Below are positions 42,286 to 51,326 of a stretch of DNA of 64,000 bases, piece by piece. This stretch comes from Anthracocystis setariae (taxonomy: Eukaryota > Basidiomycota > Ustilaginomycetes > Ustilaginales > Ustilaginaceae). Each line of letters opens with the position of its first letter. Position 1 is the first letter of the stretch. The position numbers were made by a program, and so were the translations under genes. Under the pieces are notes generated by a model. It saw only the letters and a program-made list of their open reading frames with translations. It was not told the origin of the DNA and searched no databases. The DNA lies in NCBI GenBank assembly GCA_928724745.1, contig CAKMXJ010000005.1, positions 806,001 to 870,000 on the forward strand, in the 5' to 3' direction.

Positions 42286-42320
42286 GGCCCTTGAGACGCA
42301 AAGACCCGAGCTCTAGGGCC
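42261..42320 (+). promoter_or_regulatory. Gag-pol overlap with candidate -1 frameshift site
   Basis: Pol is open from 42261 in the -1 frame relative to gag, whose stop is at 42283, so any shift must occur within this overlap. GGAAAAT (42273-42279) is in slippery-site register but is not canonical X XXY YYZ. Six nt later, GGCCCT (42286-42291) can pair with AGGGCC (42315-42320). Pol has no ATG at its start. Confidence 0.4.
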
Positions 42321-45300
42321 GGTCAGCCAGCAACGGGTCTCATTACCGTAGCCTCGATCGAAAATCCTTTTGTTTCAGTTTCTTCCGACGGCCAGCTCGA
42401 GTGGTCCAAATCGCCTATCCCGTTGCCGCCGCAGGAAGCCCTAGCTCCTGTGTCGAGAAAAAAATCAGTCACGTTCTCATCGCAATCAAGTTTCCCAAAA
42501 TCAGTTTCAGTTTCGAGTTTATCATCTCAGGAAGGATCGCAATCAGGATCACAACACACTTCGACGGATCAGCCGTCTAAGGGAATGCAGGTAGCTCTAA
42601 CCGAGCCCAACAAAAATTCAGAGCAGGTATCGCCTGTTCCAACTAAATCTTATTCTCGCCCGGAAGGAAAAATTCAAAATCAGGACGAAGTGGCCCTTGC
42701 GCAGGAGTTAGCTACAGCTAATGGCAGCACGCAATCAGCGGCACAGGTCAATCATTTAAGGCGCTCAGCCCGAAACCAGCAAACCTCGCCTTCTCCATCA
42801 ATTCGCACTCCTTCACCACCTCCTTTGCAGCAGCGCCATTTATCTCAGCAACAAGTATCACAGCAATTGCAGCAGCAAAAGCAACCGCAGCAACAATCAC
42901 CATCAGTGTCGCGAAGGAAAGTTAAGGCCGATTTGCGCGTTCTTCAGCAGCGTGCAGCCCTACATCGTCATAACTTCTTTACCCTTAAGGTTCAAGTAAC
43001 GACCTCGCAAGAGGAGGAAGACGATAATAGCACGATGATATTTGGCCAAGCAGTAGTGGATGACGGAGCTTTGGTCAATGTAGTGTCTCGTGACTTCATC
43101 CAACCTCTAGGCCTTGAACCTTTACCTACCAACAATATCGTTCGCATGGCAAATGGAGCTCGTGTGCAAACTGATGGATATGTCCGTTTGACACTAAAGC
43201 TCTTCGATGCAGAGAACAGAGCCACACAGGAACAAGAATGCAACTTCGAGGTGATGCCAGAGTGCCCTGCTCCGATGCTACTGGGCAAACCATGGAAAAC
43301 ACAAGTCGGAGCACTACATTTCTACGAGCTTGACGTCATCTATGTTCCTGATACAAGTGGCCCTAGTCCATTTCGACGATGGATTCAACTCATTTCTACT
43401 CAACATCGAGCTCCGCATCATCCTATTCCTTCAACTCCATTGGAAGCAACCCGACTTCTTATTGCAGCAAATCCAATCGAAGCGAGCATTGCAGAATTGG
43501 AGGCTCTTTATGAGCCAGAAGCACCATCTTCAGAGCTGTTTCAAATCGAAGCAGATTCAGCCGAAGAAGAAAGCGATGACTATGTTCAGGCTTGGTCGCA
43601 AGAACTCTACGAAATTTCCGATCATCAGCAGGTCCGGTTCGACCTTCCAGCCAGTGATGAAGAGATCGCAGATCTAAGGCGCAAGCTAGTCATCGAAGAT
43701 TGTAACCCTGACTATATCGCGGCACGAACGGAACTGCAAAAGCAATTTGCACCTTATCGCGTCAGTGGAAAGCAAGATGATACTTCAGAAGAGAGGGCAG
43801 AACGAATTGCTTCCCTCCTCGAGAAACAATTTGGGTCACAAGGTACTCCAGCAGAACGTCAGCATTTGCGGGCATTACTCAAAGCAAAACACATAGCTTT
43901 CGCAGAGACTTCAGCCGATTGCAAACAAAATCGGGTAGTAGTTTGCGATCCTGTGCTGATTGAAGAACCACCCAATACTGCTAGGCGCTCTAAGACCCAG
44001 GCGTTGTCACCCCCTCAGAAGGAATTTCTGCACCAACAAGTACGCGATCTGATCAACAACGGCTTCCTCACCAAAATCGATGAAGACAAAGTACGATGGA
44101 TTTCGGAAACTCGCATCGTTCCTAAGCCAGCAGCTGAGATCGAATCAAACGTCTCCATCGAAGAACTCAAACGTCAAGTTAATGTTTCACTCAAGAGGGC
44201 TGGGTTGGAACATGACTCTGACATGCCAGCACCGGCATTACCAACCAACGAAAAGAATGATAGCAGCAAATCAGCAAAGGCACGGTATCGGTTGGTCCAT
44301 AATTATGCACCAATCAACCATTATATGCGAGATTCCGCTTTCGTACCTGGAGATATTACCGTCAAAGCGTCCAAGCTGGCCAACAAGAAGTACCTCTTCA
44401 AGGGAGATGGGTGCGCTGGGTTCTTTATTGTAGCCAATTCGCCCCTCGCTACACTTCTTTCAGTCACCTACATCGAGGACCTAGGCTTTTTCGGGTATAC
44501 TGTCATGCCCTTCGGATTTAAAGTAGGCCCGTCATTGTATTACCGCTTCATCACCACCGCATTTGGAGATCTCTTCGATAGGGACAGCGATTTCTGGATG
44601 GACGATGTTGCGGCAGGACATCATGACTTTGGCGCGCACTTTATATGGTTGCGAGCGTTCCTGGATAGGGCGATTGATACAGGATTCACACTTAGCATCA
44701 GCAAGTGTCAATTCTTGCAGGAGGACATAACATTTTGTGGTCAGTTGGTTGGGATGCATGGTATCCGGATTGATCCCAACAGGCTGAAGGCTATAGTCGA
44801 CTGGCCAAAACCCAAGACGGTCAGAGAGTTAATGACTTTTCGGGGTGTTTGCTCATACTTAAGGTCAAAGATCCCAAGTTTCGCAAAGATCTTTGCTCCT
44901 ATGGATGAACTTACACAACAAGTCGATAACTACGATGCCAGCTTAGAATCTAAGTGGAGCAGCAAGCATGATGCTGCTTTCTTGCAGATCAAACAAGCAC
45001 TAGTCAACTCGAAGGTGTTAAAGGAACCAAGGTATGACAGGCCGTTTATTGTTCAAAGCGATTGGAGCGCTGAAGGCATGGGCGCCGTGCTTATGCAGGA
45101 ATACTATGTCTCAAAGGATTCACAAGGCCAATGGCAACTCGAAGATGACAGCCCAACAAAAACCAACAACAACAGCAGTTCTCGCAAACGCATCGCTTAC
45201 CCCATTGCCTATGCAAGTCGCAAGTGCTTGCCATCGGAATCTCGCTATTCTGCTCATTTGGGTGAGCTTGCAGCAGCCAAATTCGCTCTCGACAAGTTCG

Positions 45301-46874
45301 TTCCTTTTACTTTCGGCCAGCCAATCGTTCTTGTCACCGACTGCACAGCACTGCGAGACGTGTTGCGTTCCGACAAGCTACCTTTAGCTCATGCACGATG
45401 GCGGGAACAACTTCTCGCCCATAACATCATCGATGTCAGGCATTGTGCAGGAAGGAGGCATCAACTTGCTCACGGGCTATCACATCGTCCCTCAACCACC
45501 CAGGATCAAGACTTGATTCCTTTACAAGACAACGGCCAGTTGTTCGTTGCGGCGGTGGAATACTTTGCAGAAGATCCCGTTACTAGAGCAGAGCGATATT
45601 TGGAACTCGACAAGCATGCAGGCCCGCTCTTGGAGCGCTTTAAGGGAGACGAATTGGAACCTCTACTTCGTTTCCTATTGCTTATCGAGTTACCTGATTC
45701 ACTCACTAGTCGTGCAAAGATTCGACGTCAGGGGTCTTATATCATAGCGGATAATCAATTGTGCTATGTTCATGACGACCAAATCATGCAAGTATTGCCG
45801 CGCAAGGAAGCTCAACGCTTTGCGGAGGAAATCCATAATCAATGCCATGCTGGGATCGGTATCACTATCAACATATTGCGCCTTCAGGAAAACGTTATGT
45901 GGCCAGCCATGTGGCGCGATGTTCGCGATATCATCAAAAGATGTCAATCCTGCCAGCAATTCGGTCCTCGGCGTTCCAGCACTATCAATCCAGTCGTTGT
46001 CTCATCTCCTATGCAAGTTTGGGCAATGGATTTCATTAGCCTGCCGACTTCTCATAATCGCAGCAAGGTTTTAGTCATAGTTGACTACTTCAGCAAGTTC
46101 GTATGGACTTATGCCTGCCAACAACAACGAGCCAAAGATGTTGTCAATGCCCTGGAAGATCTACGCGATACTCTAGCTGTGCTACCAGCGCGGATTATCA
46201 CGGACGGAGCATCTCACTTCGATTGTGCAGAGGTTACAACATTCTTAACAGAAAACCAAGTCGAGCATCATATCGTTAGTGCTTATGCTCCTTGGATTAA
46301 TGGTTTGGTGGAACGGCATAATGGTTTACTTGTACAAACTTTGCGAAAGTTGGTGGTTACGCCTCTCAATCAAGATTCAGCAAATACCCTGGCATGGCAT
46401 CCGTATCTCGGCACAGCGGTACGAGCACTTAATCGCAGACCGATTGAAGGCATGGGCAATTGGTCACCAACAGAGCTACAATTTGGCTTTACTCTCAGAG
46501 AAGCTAGGCATAGCACGGCAACATCTCAATCGGATCAAGCAGCAATCAGGAGGCAGCGAGCATTTGTCGATGTTCTACGGGTCGAAGCCTCTAATGTATT
46601 CGAAGAGACGCAGGCTAAGCGAGTTAAGCGCAGCAGACCCTATCGATCTTCGCAGGAGTACAAACCTGGTGACCTAGTTCTTCGTCATCAAACGCATCTG
46701 GAATCGACTTATTCCACGCATGCGAAGCTTGCTCCGAGATGGTCAGGGCCCTATCAAATCTCATCTCAACAACAAAAAACATATATCATTCGCAATCTTC
46801 TTGATGGCCGAGAAGAAAGAGTTCACCAAGACCGACTCAAACCTTATTGGCCAGAACGAAGCGATGATACCTAG
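42282..46874 (+). CDS. Pol of inner retrotransposon
   Basis: Complete polyprotein frame of about 1530 codons. After a long Ser/Gln-rich linker comes a retropepsin-like domain with DDGA in place of the usual D-T/S-GA (VVDDGALVNVVSRDFI). The RT has RYRLVHNYAPINHYM and FGFKVGPSLYYRF, with the catalytic box WMDD (44595-44606) where YxDD is usual. The RNase H starts FIVQSDWSAEGMGAVLMQEY. The integrase has an HHCC part (HNQCH, RCQSCQQF), the catalytic Asp in AMDFISL, the second in IITDGASHF and the Glu in NGLVERHNGL. A GPY/F-type C-terminal module (KLAPRWSGPYQI) ends the protein. Expression requires a -1 shift or other recoding from gag. Confidence 0.93.
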   Translation: MRPLRRKDPSSRAGQPATGLITVASIENPFVSVSSDGQLEWSKSPIPLPPQEALAPVSRKKSVTFSSQSSFPKSVSVSSLSSQEGSQSGSQHTSTDQPSKGMQVALTEPNKNSEQVSPVPTKSYSRPEGKIQNQDEVALAQELATANGSTQSAAQVNHLRRSARNQQTSPSPSIRTPSPPPLQQRHLSQQQVSQQLQQQKQPQQQSPSVSRRKVKADLRVLQQRAALHRHNFFTLKVQVTTSQEEEDDNSTMIFGQAVVDDGALVNVVSRDFIQPLGLEPLPTNNIVRMANGARVQTDGYVRLTLKLFDAENRATQEQECNFEVMPECPAPMLLGKPWKTQVGALHFYELDVIYVPDTSGPSPFRRWIQLISTQHRAPHHPIPSTPLEATRLLIAANPIEASIAELEALYEPEAPSSELFQIEADSAEEESDDYVQAWSQELYEISDHQQVRFDLPASDEEIADLRRKLVIEDCNPDYIAARTELQKQFAPYRVSGKQDDTSEERAERIASLLEKQFGSQGTPAERQHLRALLKAKHIAFAETSADCKQNRVVVCDPVLIEEPPNTARRSKTQALSPPQKEFLHQQVRDLINNGFLTKIDEDKVRWISETRIVPKPAAEIESNVSIEELKRQVNVSLKRAGLEHDSDMPAPALPTNEKNDSSKSAKARYRLVHNYAPINHYMRDSAFVPGDITVKASKLANKKYLFKGDGCAGFFIVANSPLATLLSVTYIEDLGFFGYTVMPFGFKVGPSLYYRFITTAFGDLFDRDSDFWMDDVAAGHHDFGAHFIWLRAFLDRAIDTGFTLSISKCQFLQEDITFCGQLVGMHGIRIDPNRLKAIVDWPKPKTVRELMTFRGVCSYLRSKIPSFAKIFAPMDELTQQVDNYDASLESKWSSKHDAAFLQIKQALVNSKVLKEPRYDRPFIVQSDWSAEGMGAVLMQEYYVSKDSQGQWQLEDDSPTKTNNNSSSRKRIAYPIAYASRKCLPSESRYSAHLGELAAAKFALDKFVPFTFGQPIVLVTDCTALRDVLRSDKLPLAHARWREQLLAHNIIDVRHCAGRRHQLAHGLSHRPSTTQDQDLIPLQDNGQLFVAAVEYFAEDPVTRAERYLELDKHAGPLLERFKGDELEPLLRFLLLIELPDSLTSRAKIRRQGSYIIADNQLCYVHDDQIMQVLPRKEAQRFAEEIHNQCHAGIGITINILRLQENVMWPAMWRDVRDIIKRCQSCQQFGPRRSSTINPVVVSSPMQVWAMDFISLPTSHNRSKVLVIVDYFSKFVWTYACQQQRAKDVVNALEDLRDTLAVLPARIITDGASHFDCAEVTTFLTENQVEHHIVSAYAPWINGLVERHNGLLVQTLRKLVVTPLNQDSANTLAWHPYLGTAVRALNRRPIEGMGNWSPTELQFGFTLREARHSTATSQSDQAAIRRQRAFVDVLRVEASNVFEETQAKRVKRSRPYRSSQEYKPGDLVLRHQTHLESTYSTHAKLAPRWSGPYQISSQQQKTYIIRNLLDGREERVHQDRLKPYWPERSDDT

Positions 46875-47171
46875 TTTACCGAATCAAGCTACTCTGCAAT
46901 CGACGTTCGCAACCACTTCAACGCGAACAACGATAGCAACGCTTGCAGCCCAGCCCTTATCCAGGCATTCCGAAGTTCTCTGACTTCTGTCTTAGGACAC
47001 CTAGTCAAGATCGATATCATTTCCGGCAAGTTCGTTTCCCGACTCGTTCGCAGCTCACACTTCGCATCTAGCGTCTCTGTGTTTCGTTTTCCCCGTTTTC
47101 CGATTTTATTCTTGACCCGATCCCGATTTGCAGAAGCGACTCCGGGACGGAGCCTTTCTTTGGTTGGGCAC
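46875..47171 (+). other. 3' untranslated part of inner element
   Basis: 297 nt between pol and the 3' LTR. No convincing purine tract precedes the LTR: the bases before it are GGTTGGGCAC, with GGGACGGAGCC somewhat further upstream. Plus-strand priming in this element is therefore unclear. Confidence 0.5.
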
Positions 47172-47375
47172 TGTCAACGGATGAGCTTCAGTTCGATTCC
47201 TGGCTTCAGCTTCTTTTTTGTATTTCCGAATTTTTTCGCGCGAGATTTCGGTGGCAAATTTCTATGTCATCGATCTCTCTGTTAGTCAATTTCACACCAC
47301 CATCCCCATCCAGCAGAAAAATCCTGGCCTGCAAGCAAAAATCCTTCTTTACCGTTCCGTCTTTAGTCTGTTTCA
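47172..47375 (+). repeat. 3' LTR of inner element
   Basis: 204 bp; relative to the 5' LTR it has two fewer T in one run and an added C. Followed by the second ACGT copy. Confidence 0.93.
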
Positions 47376-47379
47376 ACGT

Positions 47380-48198
47380 TATGGCTGCGAGCTCAGTAAC
47401 TCAGCCGCGCACCACAAGAGCGACGGGCAGAGCGAGCGCGCCATTCAATCGGTCGAGATGGCCCTCCGGGGCCTGTGTAACGCGTGGTCCGACGACTGGG
47501 CCAATCACCTTCCTATGGTCGAATTGATACTTGGTAATCGCGTAAACACGTCTCTCAATGCAGCGCCTAACGACCTGCTGTATGGCCTCAAGCTTCGTGA
47601 TCCCTTTACCGCCCTGCAAAACGACTCTCCTCTCCTCCAGCAACCATCGTCGGCGGGCGATCTCGTCATCTCCGAGCGCCGCGTGGCTTTTCGACAAGAG
47701 GCCCTCGATCATCTGGCCTCCGCGCAAGCGTATATGAAGCATCGTTACGATCGTTTGCACCAGCCTCCTCCGTCACTGCAGGTCGGTGATTGGGTCTGGC
47801 TCAACATCGGCGACGGCTACGGTGTGCCGAAGAGCCACCTCCCCATTGATCGCCGCATCGGCGTTCAGCGGCTCGGACCTTATCGAATCACTTGCGTAGT
47901 GAGCGACCTGGCTTACGAGCTGGATCTCCCTGCCGACTCCCGCCTCCACCCCGTCATCTCCATCCAACATCTCGAAATCTATACTCCCGCCGGTCAACCC
48001 CCTCAAGAGCACCGCATCACTCAAATTCTCAAAGAACGTACTCTCCGCACTCGAGGCCCGCAATTCCTCGTTCGCTTCGGACACGCTGGCCGTGATCAAT
48101 GGGTACCGGCTGCTTCCGTGTCGGATCCCGACGTCCTGAGCGCCTGGCGCGCCCGGCAGGATTTGGCTCGCCACTCTGAAACCTCTCCCACGCCCTGA
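47380..48198 (+). pseudogene. Pol of outer retrotransposon, 3' part: integrase end and chromodomain-like tail
   Basis: Continuation of the interrupted integrase, in frame with the left half once the inner element and one target copy are removed. It starts with the catalytic Glu region (HKSDGQSERAIQ), continues through the integrase core end and the GPY/F-like module (IGVQRLGPYRITCVV), and finishes with a diverged chromodomain-like stretch (ILKERTLRTRGPQFLVRFGH, then WVPAASVSDPDVLSAW). The frame is open backward through the inner 3' LTR. A chromodomain would place it among chromoviruses, which target heterochromatin; that assignment is moderate. Confidence 0.85.
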
Positions 48199-48353
48199 CT
48201 CGCTTCCGTTTTCCCTGCATCGCTCGCACTCCGCATTCCTTCCAGGTCCGTTACCGCATGGTCGCTTCTCTTGTTTCGTTGTTTCGTTTCTTCTCTTGTT
48301 CATTGTTTCGTCTCATCGCTCCGCAGCGAAGCTGCTTCCTTTAGGGGGGGCAG
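48199..48353 (+). other. 3' untranslated part and polypurine tract of outer element
   Basis: AGGGGGGG at about 48343-48350, three bases before the LTR, is a good polypurine tract for plus-strand priming. Confidence 0.75.
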
Positions 48354-48544
48354 TGTCAGGCGTCTACGCCTGACTGCTGCTTAAGTAAGCGCTTGCCTCA
48401 CGTGTTTCACATGCAGGTCAGGTGCAGGTGCATACACGGCCACCTGACCTGTATATAACTATGCTCCGCTCCGGATTGTTCCTCTTCTTGAATATCATCT
48501 CAGTTTCACGCTAAATCCGCATACATTCGTGCGAAAGCGTGACA
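48354..48544 (+). repeat. 3' LTR of outer element
   Basis: 191 bp, identical by eye to 36071-36261, followed by ATTTG (48545-48549). Confidence 0.95.
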
Positions 48545-48790
48545 ATTTGGCACTTTTTTTTGTTTTGGGGTGAATTTGATTATTGCGCGCGCGTCCTGCA
48601 ATTACAGATTCGGCACAACAGTGCTCGCTGTGTTCCGATTTTAGCACCGGAAAAAGCTCAAAGTTGGCTAAGCTGTCAGAATGTGCCTGCATTTAACGCA
48701 ACACGCTTGAGCGGTTACGCCCATGACTTGCTATACGGAACGGCCAACAGGCTGTAGCCTAGACGTCACTTTCTGTCACCGCTACATGCT

Positions 48791-48791
<1 letters not shown>

Positions 48792-48830
<39 letters not shown>
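48792..48830. repeat. (CT)n microsatellite
   Basis: Perfect dinucleotide run in non-coding DNA. Confidence 0.95.
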
Positions 48831-48832
<2 letters not shown>

Positions 48833-49350
48833 GATCTTTTCATGCTTACTGACTTACTTTCTTCCTGACTTGACCTGCGTTGGACTGGGTGCGTTCCTCA
48901 CTCTCGCATCGCGCTTATTTTGCATTTCGCTTGCTTTTCCTGCATCTGATGCCCAGATCCAACAGCATGCTTCTTCCCGCCCTCTTGACAAAATGCATCC
49001 GTGCTTGCGATAAACACATTCCAGCCTTGACTCTCGCTCTGATCCAGCTCAACTTCGGCCTCCGCCCATCAGCCTTGTGATTCTTGCTCACGTTCCAGCG
49101 TGTCTCACATAGAGCTGTCAGCTGAGCCTTTTTCTTTCTCGCCATCATAGAGTAGGTTTTACGTCTGCGTCAGTGCATAGCTGTCTCAAAGCAATTGTTA
49201 GCCCCAATTGGAGGTCTCACCAAGTTGGCAGACTGGAATGCAACGTAGTTGCTATGTTCGCTTACTGGCATCCAGGATGGATACCAACCTCCGTCGCAGT
49301 TTGACGTCGTTTCCTCGTTCGAAGTAAACCGCTTTGACCGGCGAACTTGG

Positions 49351-49387
49351 CATCTGCATCTGCATCTGCATCTGCGTCTGCGTCTGC
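49351..49387. repeat. Hexanucleotide tandem repeat (CATCTG/CGTCTG)
   Basis: About six units, the last ones changed from CATCTG to CGTCTG. Confidence 0.85.
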
Positions 49388-49520
49388 TTCGTGTGCTCTC
49401 TTGACGCGAATGGCACGCTCTGACTGTGTGTGTGTGTGAGTTCGCACCTGGTAGTTACCTAGTCCGTGCCATCCTCCACACTCTCTCTCCTCTCCCCTGC
49501 CCCTCGTCATTGAGCCGAGC

Positions 49521-49545
49521 CTGACCTGACCTGACCTGACCTGAC
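49521..49545. repeat. (CTGAC)5 pentanucleotide repeat
   Basis: Five perfect tandem copies in non-coding DNA. Confidence 0.9.
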
Positions 49546-50131
49546 TGAGCCTTATTCCAACTTGCATGCATCCGGCAACTAGTCAAGCTCACTCTTTGCT
49601 CGATGCCCTGAATAAACTTCATTGCATGGTCATGCTAGAACACAGCTCTGACATCATTGTCAGCTGGCATGTTGCGATGTTTTCTCGGCTGGGGAGTCCT
49701 TTGGTCCCTGGACTCTTTGAGAAACAACGCTTGCCAATGACGGCATTGATCCGCTTCGCACTTTGTCATAGCCACCGAGCAGATTCCAGGAGGCAGCATG
49801 CCAAGCGGAAGCCAATCCAGCCAGTCAGACAGCGAGTCGGAGCGTGAGCGTATTCGATACGGTTCTTGCTCCGGAGCCCGACTAGCTTGCTTTGTGAACC
49901 GTCTCGCGTTAGTCTCTGCTCACTGACGAGAGTGAGAACGCTTGCAAAGCGATATAAACATCAGCATGTGCTTTCAGTTGCCTTTTCGTCCTGATACCAA
50001 ACAAATCTTTTTCTTCATCCGCATCGAAGGGATAAACCATCCATCCGCTCTTGCCCACACACGCTGCACAACCCTTAAGCACAACCTAACCTTGATCACC
50101 CCTGTTGCTAACTACAACTTGTATCAACAAG

Positions 50132-51127
50132 ATGAACCCCATCAAGAAGGTGCTTTCGCGAAAGTCGCATTCGGACGACTCTTCTGACGACGGACGTCTG
50201 TCGTCGTCGACTGCGCCCACTTCCAACCCTGGCTCGCCCGTTCAGCGTCAGAAGGAGTTCAGCTCGGTCGGTGCAGCCACCGACAATCGCACCACCGGTC
50301 AGAAAATTGCCGACAAGGTGGAGCACGGTCTTGGCCGCTCGGCTGATGTGCATGCTACCGATGGTACTATCCGACACAAGCACGGCCACGATGTATCGGT
50401 GGACAAGCACCTCGACTTGAGCAAAGGTCAAGTAGAGCAGGATGTTCAGCACCTGGCACCTGTCACGCACCAAACTCACCAGCGCCACGAGGTTGAGGAG
50501 GTGATTCGTGAGAAGGAACACCACCGCCACATTCACCACATCCAGCACCACACGCAGCCCGTTGTCGATTCGGAGCACGCGGCTGAGCAGCACCATCAGA
50601 AGATCCACCCTGTCACCAGGGTTCACGAGACGCACGCTTCGACCGACAAGGATGCGACTCTGCTTAGCTCGGTGGCTGGTCAGCACACGGACAAGTACGT
50701 CGAAGCTCCGATCGACCGTAAGGTGATCGACAAGGGTGAGAATGTTAAGGAACATATCCACCACCACATTCACAACGTTGTTCAACCCATCATTCAGAAG
50801 GATTCGCACGAGTACCACCGCATCCAGACTGTGATCCCCACGCACGTGGTCACTCACGAGGCTCCGATCGTGCACGAATCGACGCACCACAAACCCATCT
50901 CCAAAGAGGAGTTCCTTTCGGGTGGTGGAAAGCTGATCAGTTCGATCAAGTCGATCCACGATGCCAAGTTGCTCAACACTGGCAAGTGCGACAAGCAGGT
51001 GGACGGTATTGCCGACAAGCTGGAACGTGAGTTGGGTATCAAGAACACGGTTAGCCCTGTCGTCTCGACCGCCCATGTGCCCGTCGACGCCAACGGCAAC
51101 ACCAAGGCCACCACTACCGCTATCTAA
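50132..51127 (+). CDS. His-rich fungal protein of the 'allergen'-annotated type
   Basis: 331 aa from the first ATG, no signal peptide or membrane span. After a Ser-rich start it has unusually many His in mixed His/Val/Gln/Glu segments (EKEHHRHIHHIQHHTQPVVD, ENVKEHIHHHIHNVVQPIIQ, RIQTVIPTHVVTHEAPIVHE). The repeated pattern H-x-Q/N-x-V-Q-P resembles a basidiomycete family often annotated as 'allergen' from database transfer; its biochemical role is not known to me. His clustering suggests metal binding or pH-dependent association, which is inference. The last 80 residues (HDAKLLNTGKCDKQVDGIAD, KLERELGIKN) look like a small helical domain. Codon use is strongly C-ending, suggesting high expression. 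Confidence 0.75.
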   Translation: MNPIKKVLSRKSHSDDSSDDGRLSSSTAPTSNPGSPVQRQKEFSSVGAATDNRTTGQKIADKVEHGLGRSADVHATDGTIRHKHGHDVSVDKHLDLSKGQVEQDVQHLAPVTHQTHQRHEVEEVIREKEHHRHIHHIQHHTQPVVDSEHAAEQHHQKIHPVTRVHETHASTDKDATLLSSVAGQHTDKYVEAPIDRKVIDKGENVKEHIHHHIHNVVQPIIQKDSHEYHRIQTVIPTHVVTHEAPIVHESTHHKPISKEEFLSGGGKLISSIKSIHDAKLLNTGKCDKQVDGIADKLERELGIKNTVSPVVSTAHVPVDANGNTKATTTAI

Positions 51128-51235
51128 GTCAAGTTGCCACCAACACAGATGATACCATGCAAATCCATCCATCTTGGTTCGTTGTTCTTCTCCATGCATG
51201 ATATACCACGAAAAAACCCCTCGCAATACTGTACC

Positions 51236-51260
51236 TTTTTTTTTTTTTTTTTTTTTTTTT
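51236..51260. repeat. T run of 25
   Basis: Homopolymer in the 3' region of the His-rich gene, close to a TACTGTA motif (51227-51233). Confidence 0.9.
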
Positions 51261-51326
51261 GTGTGTCTTTAATTCGCTTGCTTCGCAAATTTCATGTTGA
51301 CCGCCTAGTTGCAAGTTTGTAGGGGT

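Larger units (their letters stand above)
40491..47375 (+). mobile_element. Inner Ty3/gypsy LTR retrotransposon nested in the outer integrase
   Basis: 6885-bp element in the same orientation as its host. LTRs are 205 and 204 bp (TGTCAACGG...TTTCA) and differ only in a T run and an adjacent base. It is flanked by the 4-bp duplication ACGT (40487-40490 and 47376-47379). Removing the element and one ACGT joins the two outer integrase halves in frame. Gag and pol are both fully open, so this copy could be active. Its proteins are clearly different from those of the outer element, so the two are distinct lineages. Confidence 0.95.
36071..48544 (+). mobile_element. Outer Ty3/gypsy LTR retrotransposon, interrupted by a second element
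   Basis: Complete element bounded by 191-bp LTRs that look identical base for base, with a perfect 5-bp target duplication ATTTG (36066-36070 and 48545-48549). Without the inner insertion it would be about 5.6 kb. The order is LTR, primer-binding site, gag, in-frame UAG, pol (protease, RT, RNase H, integrase, chromodomain-like tail), purine tract, LTR. RT before integrase places it in Ty3/gypsy. Pol is open everywhere except where the inner element sits, and identical LTRs imply recent insertion. The inner element therefore arrived even later. Confidence 0.95.
48550..50131. other. Non-coding region between outer retrotransposon and His-rich gene
   Basis: No credible gene. Tandem repeats: (CT)n at 48792-48830, a TGCATC/TGCGTC hexamer array at 49351-49387, and five CTGAC units at 49521-49545. 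The right end is the likely promoter and leader of the His-rich gene. Confidence 0.5.

Noticed and set aside
49351..49545. Short tandem arrays considered as a CRISPR-like or satellite structure
   Set aside because: Units are 5-6 bp without spacers; these are ordinary microsatellites in a eukaryotic genome.
50108..51226. 372-codon ORF on the - strand
   Set aside because: Antisense to the His-rich gene; His codons read backward give Val/Met-rich sequence.
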